A stretch of DNA of 64,000 nucleotides from Haematobia irritans. Lineage: Eukaryota; Arthropoda; Insecta; Diptera; Muscidae. The stretch covers positions 271,058,070 through 271,122,069 of the forward strand of contig NC_134397.1 in assembly GCF_050003625.1 (NCBI RefSeq), given 5' to 3'. Shown piece after piece: positions 46,801 through 55,800 of this stretch. How positions within the stretch are numbered: position 1 is the stretch's first letter; each line of letters opens with the position of its first letter. Both the position numbers and the translations under genes were made by a program. Below the pieces are notes generated by a model, which was not told the DNA's origin, did no database searches, and worked only from the letters and a program-made list of their open reading frames with translations.

Positions 46801-49800
46801 TCAAACGTAAACAATGAACGAAAATTTACGGGAATTTTGTATTAAAACCAAAAATGATAAGAATGTTAAAAAAAAGAAACGTAAAACTAAAGCAAACTTA
46901 TGAGAGAAAAAAAAAATAATTTTAAACATAAAAGCAACGTTTTATTAATATACAAATAACGAGAGATAGGACATAGCACGATTGTACAGCAAAACATAGG
47001 AAGCTGACCTCCCGAGTATACATAAGATATGTTTGTATATCAGTTAGAAAACAATTTAGTTCAAAACAATAATTATTCTCTTAGTATTGTTAGTGGCAAT
47101 AAATAGATATTGATAAGAAATATAACGAAGGCCTCATATTACAAATTATTTTATTTTATTTTTATTTGCAAAATATTTTATAAATAAATTTACAAAATAT
47201 AGTTTAAAAGGTGCTTAATAACTAGATCATATGCACCTGTCGGTGTTTAAGCATATGCTGTTTGTTACAAATGAAAACTAAAATATTCAGTTGTCGTAAA
47301 TAAGAAGAAAGAAAAAAAAAGGATAGGTAATTTATATACTTAGAACACTAATTAATCTATTGATATAAGAGATTAATAAAGTAGAAAAAGAAGTTTAGAA
47401 TAATTAATAATGTAGACACGAATTAAAAAAGATTATATGTCAATATCATCATGCGCACGAATAGCAACATGAATCTTTGGAAGCATGTCACCATTAGAGC
47501 AATCCAAAATCAACTGAATAGTTTCATCTATTCTAGACGAAGGGCATATTGAGAGGATATGCTCAACAGTAAGCAAATCGTTACAAAAATTGCACTCCCT
47601 AGGCTCCGAATCATCATAATAGTGACGGGTGTTAAATATCGCCGTGCCAACTCTAAGTCTGGCTAAGAAAATGCATTCGGATCTACTTAATTGAGGTGCA
47701 TAATTCGATCTGATAATGGAGGGGTTTATAACTCTAAGAAAGGAGTGTGATCGATTCCAGAATTCATGACTACGAAGTGCCCTAAAGGATCTGTACTGTG
47801 AGATTATCGAACTAGGAAAGCATGGCGGCTCTACGATATCGGAAGAATTTAAGGCACGTTTAGCGGCCAAATCCGCACATTCGTTGCCCTTTATCCCAAT
47901 ATGTGATGGGATCCATAATAAGACAAAATTCATCTGTTCATAATCGGAAAAAATATGGTTGAACATGGACTTTCGATTGGTTTTGATGGCCCTTGAAACA
48001 CTGAGGCTGTCCGTACAGATTAGTGTCCTTCCCGGCCGAGCTGATGCGTATGTCATAGCAGATATGACAGCCGCCAGCTCAGCGGAAAAGACCCCAATAC
48101 CGTCGGGCAACCGGCACCCACTAACAATATCAAAAAGGCAAGATGAATTTTGTCTTACTACGGAAAAGGATGTGTTAAAACCATCAAATGAGCCATCCGT
48201 GTAGAGGATCGTCCGTGGCCCGTAGGAAGCGATCCTATCGGCCAAGAGGGCCTCAAACACTGAAGGATTCACGAAGTCTTTCCTATGAGAACTAAGACCA
48301 ATATCTACAATCATATTCGAAGAGACAGAAATAGGCCCACGGGGCTTTGACGGAAGGATAATACCCATACCATGTAACCGACTCACTATACGACTGATAG
48401 ATGACTTACCAGAACCATTCGAACCCACCTGTTCCCAGAAGATCTCATGGAGACCATCACGTGGTAATGTCAAAGCCCTCGCCGCCAAGTTCACGGAGAA
48501 CTTTTCAACCAACCCATCGAAGTCGCTATATCTACATTCAATCATAAGAGCGTCCGTTGGCGTTGACTTCAAGAGACCACTTGCTGTCCTGAAACATTTA
48601 TTCATGGCTACTTCAATCTTCCTAATGTTTCTCTTAGAGGTGTAACCATATATCGTTATGCCATGAGAAAGAACTCCTATAACTAGAGCACGGCAAATAT
48701 CCAAGGCAGTGTCGATATGTGGACCTTTTCTCTTAGAGCATATGAGCCTTAAAAGGTTGTTGATCTTACTAAGTCTGTCAACAAGATATGCCACGTGTCC
48801 GTTCCATAATAAATTCCTAGAGAAAAAGATTCCTAGAATCCTCATCTTCGATTGAATGCATATATCAAAACCGGCAAGTGAAAAATTATCGTCCCCACAA
48901 TTTCGTTTCCGGCAAACATGAAGAAACTCAATCTTCTCCTGAGGAATTTTCGCACCTGTACGCCTAGACCAGTCCTGTATGCCGTCGTTCAAGGATACAA
49001 GATTTGCTTGGACCTCACGAGGAGTCCCAGAAGAAACTGCAAAAATATTGTCAGCATAAACTGCAACGTAATCGATGTCTGAATGGTTAGAGATTTCCTC
49101 AATCAAAGAGTTAGCATATATGTTATACAAGATAACGGAAAGGGGAGATCCCTGGGGAACTCCGTTCTCAAGTGGAAACGTATCGGAGAAATATCCATCA
49201 ACCTTAACAATAATGCATCTGTCCGTCAAAAATGACTTAATTAAGGGGAGAATCGTGTTATTAACTCCCCAACTGCTAAGTTCAGAAATAATCTGTGTAT
49301 AAATAACACGATCAAAAGCCTTCTCTAAATCAGCCGACATGACTAGGGAATGCTTTCCAAAGGATAAATTCCTTCGCAAAACATCCTCCAGCATATGGCC
49401 ATGGCTGTGAACTCCGTGATTTGGTCTGAAAGCATGTTGCAGAGGCGAAATCTTATCTCCGATAAAAAGTGAAAGACGCGAGGCTATGATCTTCTCCAAG
49501 ATCTTCGAAAGAACGGATATAAGGGATATAGGTCTATATCCTTGAATATTACAAGGATTTTTACCCGGCTTCGGTATTGGTGTCAATACAGCTCTTTTCC
49601 AAGCATGTGGAAAACTGCCTCTTAAAATAATTTTGGTATAAAGTCTACATAATCTTAACTTTATCGTCGCAGGAGCATTTCTTATCATAGGATAAGAGAG
49701 CTTATCCAGGGAAGGAGAAGTTCCCTTGAGTGATTGTAGAATCTTATCAAGTTCTGAAACCTCAACAGGACTAACTAAATCTGGAAATGAGTCGTCGGTA

Positions 49801-52800
49801 CCGATGAGAATGGAAATATCAAGATTATCCCTAGAACTAATAACATCGGAACTAAAAGAATTATTGGAGCTCAGAGAGCTCCAGTAAGAAGCAAAACTTG
49901 AGGCAATCCTCCTAGGATCAGATATAGAACCATTGGTCGTCACTATTGAAGGAAAAGTCGAAAATCGTTCCCTCCTTAAATTATTAACTCTACTCCAAAG
50001 GACACGGGTGTCCAGGAAGGGGTCAAGCGAGTTAACAAATCGAGCCCACGTCTGTCTCTTGGCAGCCTTGCATTCCCTTCGCACAATAGCACATTTCCTT
50101 CTATAATCCATACCATTCCCCTGATTTCGATTCCTCCTAAACCTTTTCCAAGCTTTATTCCTTTGAAAGATGAGTTTAGCAATGCTGCTATTGAACCAAG
50201 CAGGTACTCTTTTCTCAGATGGCTTACGACTCATAGGAATAGATTCATTAGCAGCTTTTCGAAACAGGCGTGCTATTTGCGCAGCGCCTCTGTTAATTTC
50301 ATCAGACTCCATGAAGGATTCGTTATATTCCAAAAGTTTAGCACGAAACACTGACCAATTAGCATTTCTAATTATGAATCGCGGTATGAACCTCTTCTTA
50401 TGAGAAGCACTAATGCTTGAGATAAGTATAGGAAAATGATCTCCAGTTTCTGGCATATCCAATCTCGTCCAGGTTAGATTAGGGGCAACATCTGCCGTAC
50501 ACATGGAAACGTCGATGGCCGTGAAGGTATGATGAGTGCTGAATAAAGTGGGAGAGCCATCATTAAGGACGACAAGTCCTCTCTCTTCAGCAAACTCAGT
50601 CCAAAGTCTGCCAGAACTGGAGTTCCAGGCGGAACCCCATACGGTGCTATGAGCATTAAAGTCCCCAACTAATAAGTGATCCCTACCTATATTAATCTGA
50701 TAAAGTAACCGTTCATCAAGTCTCACATCACACTCCTTGTATACGTTAGTAAGAGTAAAAGGTCGACCACAGTCAATTGTAACCGACTGGAAAAGAAGAT
50801 TGTCTGATGAAGTACTATGAGAAGTGACATTAACGTCGTTCCTTACTAGCAAGGCTATGCCTGACTTAGAATAGTTAAAGTCCTTATTATGATGAAATAT
50901 CTTGAACCCGGGTAAGTGCAAAAATTCACGATTCCTCTCAATTATATGCGTCTCTTGAAGAGCGATAATATTTGGATTGTGTCTAGAAACAAGTAGCTCC
51001 AAAGCATACTTATTACTTAGGAAGCCTTGAATATTCCATTGTAATAAATTAATATCTACATTAATCATAAAAAAATATATAAAATAAAAATAATAGAGGA
51101 AATATTCAAATTTGTGAATCAGATGATTTTTCTTGAGTTTTCCTATATGTTTGCGGAGTTATAAGTACATTTAAATCGGGAAAGTTTTTGTAGGCTCGAC
51201 TGCATGGTGACATTACAATGTCATTTACCAAATCGTTCCCAGATGTTGACATAGAAATATCATGATGGTTGAATTTTTGTATGCTGTTTGGGCTGCTGTT
51301 TGATTCTGAATCTTTGTTATCTTGATGTTCTTTGTTTGCTACTAATGATGGTGCATTATTCGTGTACTTTGTTGTAGATGTTGAGGAGGTATTTATGATT
51401 TCTTTGTTTAAAGGTGGTATTTTTGAACAGTTTGTTTCGAGAATGTCTTTATTAGATGGAAGTTCTTTGATTGGTGTTACCGGTGGTGAAGTGGAATTTA
51501 TCGGTGATAAATTTTGTGGATTGAGGGTTGAGTGTTGAGTGTGGATATTCGAAATTTGAGTTGGGTTTGTTCCACTCACAACCTGTGAGAAAGTTGCCTT
51601 TGGAATATGTGGCTGTATGAGGTGTGCGGAAGGATTAGAGTTGAAGATTTTCCATGCTTCGCGAACAGTACAGCGGTTGTCCAATTTAATTTTATTAACA
51701 GATTTGTGTTTAAGGAAGCTTGGACACTTTGGATCCGATGAAGAATGGCTTTCCATATCGCAGTTAATGCAAAATTTTCTAGTACAAATTTCATGAGGAG
51801 GAGGATGACCACATTCTGCGCAAAGTGCAATCCTCTTGCAATGATTTTTGGTGTGACCAAGCTTTTGGCAGTTTCGACATTTAAGGGGGTTGGGTATATG
51901 TTCATATACTGTACACATGGTATAACCAACTTTAATTCGAAGGGGACGGTGGATATTGTTAAATCTTATTATAGCTGCCCCAGTATCAACAATTGTACCA
52001 TTTTCATTCTTTTTAACTTTTTGTAACTCAGCAACAAGTCCAGGATATTTTATGTTGATTTGATTGGTAATTTCCTCTTCTGAGTAGTTCTTGATTTTTT
52101 CATAGAATATTTTACCAAACGAACAATTTAATTTACTATGTAGGGAGATTTTCACTGGGATGATATCTATATGTTTGGCGCTCAAGAATTTCTCCGCTGT
52201 TTTTAGATTATTGACTTTAACCAGTAAGTCTCCGCTTTTTAGTTCAGTAACTTCAGTATATTCCTTTGAGATGTGATCGAGACCGCGGCCGACTTGGAAA
52301 ATATTGTATGATCCAAGAGGTTTTGGTTCACTATGTTTGTCATTAGGCAAAGCTGTCGCAACCAAATATCTGGGAAGATGATCATGATTTTGGATTTCAC
52401 TGTTACATGTAATGTCTTCTTGAATAGGTTGAGGCCTTTTGTTTGGTTTCTTCCTCTTTTTTTCGCCTGAGCTGTCCAGTGAGAGGACACTGAACGGATT
52501 GTAGTTCGGGGGGTGAACCCCGTTCATTTTTATATATAAACTTTTATAAAATGTATCAAATTAGTTCTTATTCACAGAAAAAGAAGAAAATAAAATAAAC
52601 ACGAAAGAACAGTAAGGAATGGAAAAGAACGGTACTCTTCCAAAGAATGAAAGAACGGTACTATTAACAAGCCAAAAGTCTACGATAAACGAAAACAGAA
52701 TTAAGCGCTAAAGCGATGCTTTCGTGGCGAATGCCCAATCAAGACTCATATTACAAATTAATAACGAAGTGAAACCTAGAATTGAACGTTTTCCTCCTTC

Positions 52801-55800
52801 TTGGGTCAATTAGGAATATAACACAGAGTTTTTACATATTAACAAAACTATGCTCCAACTACGGCATTTGTGTGTAAACACAACCATAGGCCGCACGCAA
52901 ACACTTATATATGGCCACTTATTTAAGTCCAAAATACCAGACGGAATACTTTGACGGCTGGAGGCGTATCGCTAAATTAAAATATATTCTAATTCAAAGG
53001 GGACAGTGATTACAATTTTTTAAACTAAGCTCTTAAGCATTATTCTTGCTAGACCACGTGTCAGTTATTATTTATGGCTTGCCTCATACCAAATGTTGCA
53101 TTTACGACGCTAGTCTCATACATAATTGCATTTTGAATTTTTTTATTCAAAAACTCACAAATGATATTAATTTGTGTGTAATAGGTCAAACATTAATTTT
53201 TCCCTTTCTTTTAAGTTATTTGCCTACAGTTAATTGATCCAATGAATTTTTCATTAAAAAAACATAAATCTCTAAAATGGTAATAATGAACTAAGAACTC
53301 AGTTTACTGGTTAATCATTTTATGGAATTAATTTGTATATAGATATTGTTTCAAATTCAATAATTACCGCTCTCGGCAACATTTTAGAAATATTATATCG
53401 AATGTCGGCCCAAAAATCCATGTAGTCGTTGCAAAATGTTTCTGTTTTCTGGGAGTTGCTTAGCTTTGTCAATTGTTACCCATCAAAAAAGCATCGCCAA
53501 AAAAGTAATGAAAATGTTCTTTTTGGATCCGGAAGTGGTGCAAAATTGACGCAGAAGCGATGAATTTAACATGGGCTTGTCATAGGAAGGAAGTCCTCCA
53601 TTTCAACAGCCGTTGCACTGAATTTGCATCACTTCTTTAAGTGTGATCCGAATTCTATATTTTGGATGTAAATTAAAAAATTCTGTGATATTTTGTCAAA
53701 TAAATAATTTTTATAATTTTTTATAATTTTTAATGGATTCTAACGCCTGTCTGAAACGTTTGACTTCAAATGTTTTCAAAAATTCACAATTTTTTTCATA
53801 TTAGATTTAGCATTTTTTTGACAAAATTTAAATGATTTGTACCATTTCACGAATTCTTACTCTGTTTTTAACCTATTTGAAACAAACAAAGTTAAAATTA
53901 TCCATTAAAAGTATGAAAAAACCAAGTTATAAAAAATTGAATTAAAAGAACTTCCGGGGTAGTTAAAATAAAGAACATCATTGGGAGTGCATCTTCGGGA
54001 AGTGCTTTTGGAAAAACTTCCAAATTTTTTTGCTGGGTATATCATCCACCATTGGATTGGCGATGTAATAAGTTTGTTATTCCATTAACACAATATCAAA
54101 ATATTCTTCAACGGTGTAAATTCATATTATATGTTAATTGGCATTTCTGCCTATTTTAAGGAGATAATCCAGGCAATGCTGGACTGAGATACATAAATTG
54201 AAAGAAAATTTAGGTGGTCTCAGTCGAACATAATAATTATGGCCAATTTTTAATTGGGATTATTTCACGGAAATGATGCCAATCACTGACATCGACGATT
54301 GATATACTAAACTATGTGTCTGCGCCTGCTCCCTCCCTCTGGCCGTTTCATACAAATGCACAAACTTATTATACTATGTACCACAGTAGTGGTGGACGAT
54401 ATAAAAATTAATTTATCGAAATTAAAATTGTTTTTATTCACATACATTTATTTGTGATCGATGTTTTGCTTTGATTAAAAAAAATTATAAAAAGATAATC
54501 AATTAATTTTTAAGCGAATATTTTTTTTAAAATTCGAATAAATAAATATTGCTGATATTTTCTTTGCTAATATTTTGAAATGTCATAAATCTTACTCGTG
54601 AGATTATGGCTGATTATGTTTTTATCCAATTCGCTCAATGAACGGAAAATAAGAACGCATTGGAATTTGTCAAAAAAATCGTGTTTAGAGTTAATAATTA
54701 ATCATTAATACTACTATCCGTTTTACTCAAAGAAAACATATATGGTACTGTTGCAGATTTTTCGTCACACATAAACCAGCAATTATTATTAAACCAATAT
54801 TGGCACATAAACTTTTACTAATAGTTTTTTTTTAATTATACAGTTATTCATAAAATTACCATAAAATACCATTTTACATTAATGGATATAAGAATAATAT
54901 GTATTATGAAAAGTTTCCAAAACCTCGTAATACATAAAATAAAATAAAATCACAGTATAACGAATAATAAATGTACGGCTTTTTCATTGTATGGGAAAAC
55001 TTGTATTGTCATATACAAATCTTCAAGATTCGGTCCCTATAGATAGTTGGACTTATGTTATGTTACCCAAAGAGAATATACTTAAAAATTTATGCAAAAA
55101 TATTTTTTAGATTTTTTATTAAAATGAAAATTAAATTTCGATTAGAATATATTTTATATTCGTTACACCGAGACTCTCAATATATTTTTTGGAAATTTGA
55201 AATGTAGAAATATAAAAGAAAAGAAAAAATAAAATTATGTGACCGATATATGCTGTGTGTAATGTGATGAGATTAGAAATAGTAATAAAAATGCACATAT
55301 TTAGGTGGTAATGTTTTGTTTTTGTTTTTTTTTTCTGAGACATACAATGTACGAATATCAATTTAAATATATTGATTTTCTTCAATTTCTGTGGTAGGTG
55401 GTTTTTAGAAAATATGCTAAAAGATTTAAATAAAAATATAAGAAGAGTTCAGAGGAAAAGCATCTAAAACTATTTTCAATTCGAGTTAATCAAAACTTTT
55501 TTTTTCAATCATGCTGAACAAAACACGCCCATAAACCCATTTTGTAAAATCAAGAAAATAAAGTGTAATATTGAAAAATATATACAACTAAGGAAAACTT
55601 AAACTTAGGCATCATAAATATTAATAAAAAATTATAAAAATAATTCAACAACATAACCAAAAGTTAAAAAGGTGTTACAAAGTGCGCCTCTCAGTTGTGT
55701 TGTCAAAAGGTAATTTACAATTTTAGTTTTTTGCACATCACATTCTGTTATGTACAAAAGCAGATTACATATTTCTCTTTTTTTATTAACAAATGTTGAT

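Larger units (their letters stand above)
47149..52744 (-). mobile_element. Full-length non-LTR retrotransposon, I-group (RNase H-bearing LINE)
   Basis: 5.6 kb with a 16-bp target duplication CTCATATTACAAATTA (47133-47148 and 52745-52760). The order on the minus strand is a ~215-bp 5' untranslated region, ORF1 (52527-51106), a 37-nt gap, ORF2 (51068-47433) and a ~280-bp 3' region ending in an A-rich AAATAAAAATAAAATAAAA tail. Apurinic endonuclease, RT and RNase H in one ORF plus a triple-knuckle ORF1 put it in the I superclade (I, Nimbus, Loa, Ingi relatives); I cannot choose among them. It sits in the Vha100-1 intron between exons 3 and 4a, same strand. Confidence 0.92.

Noticed and set aside
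47959..50668. Several frames antisense to the LINE ORF2
   Set aside because: Shadows of a long, motif-rich ORF on the opposite strand.
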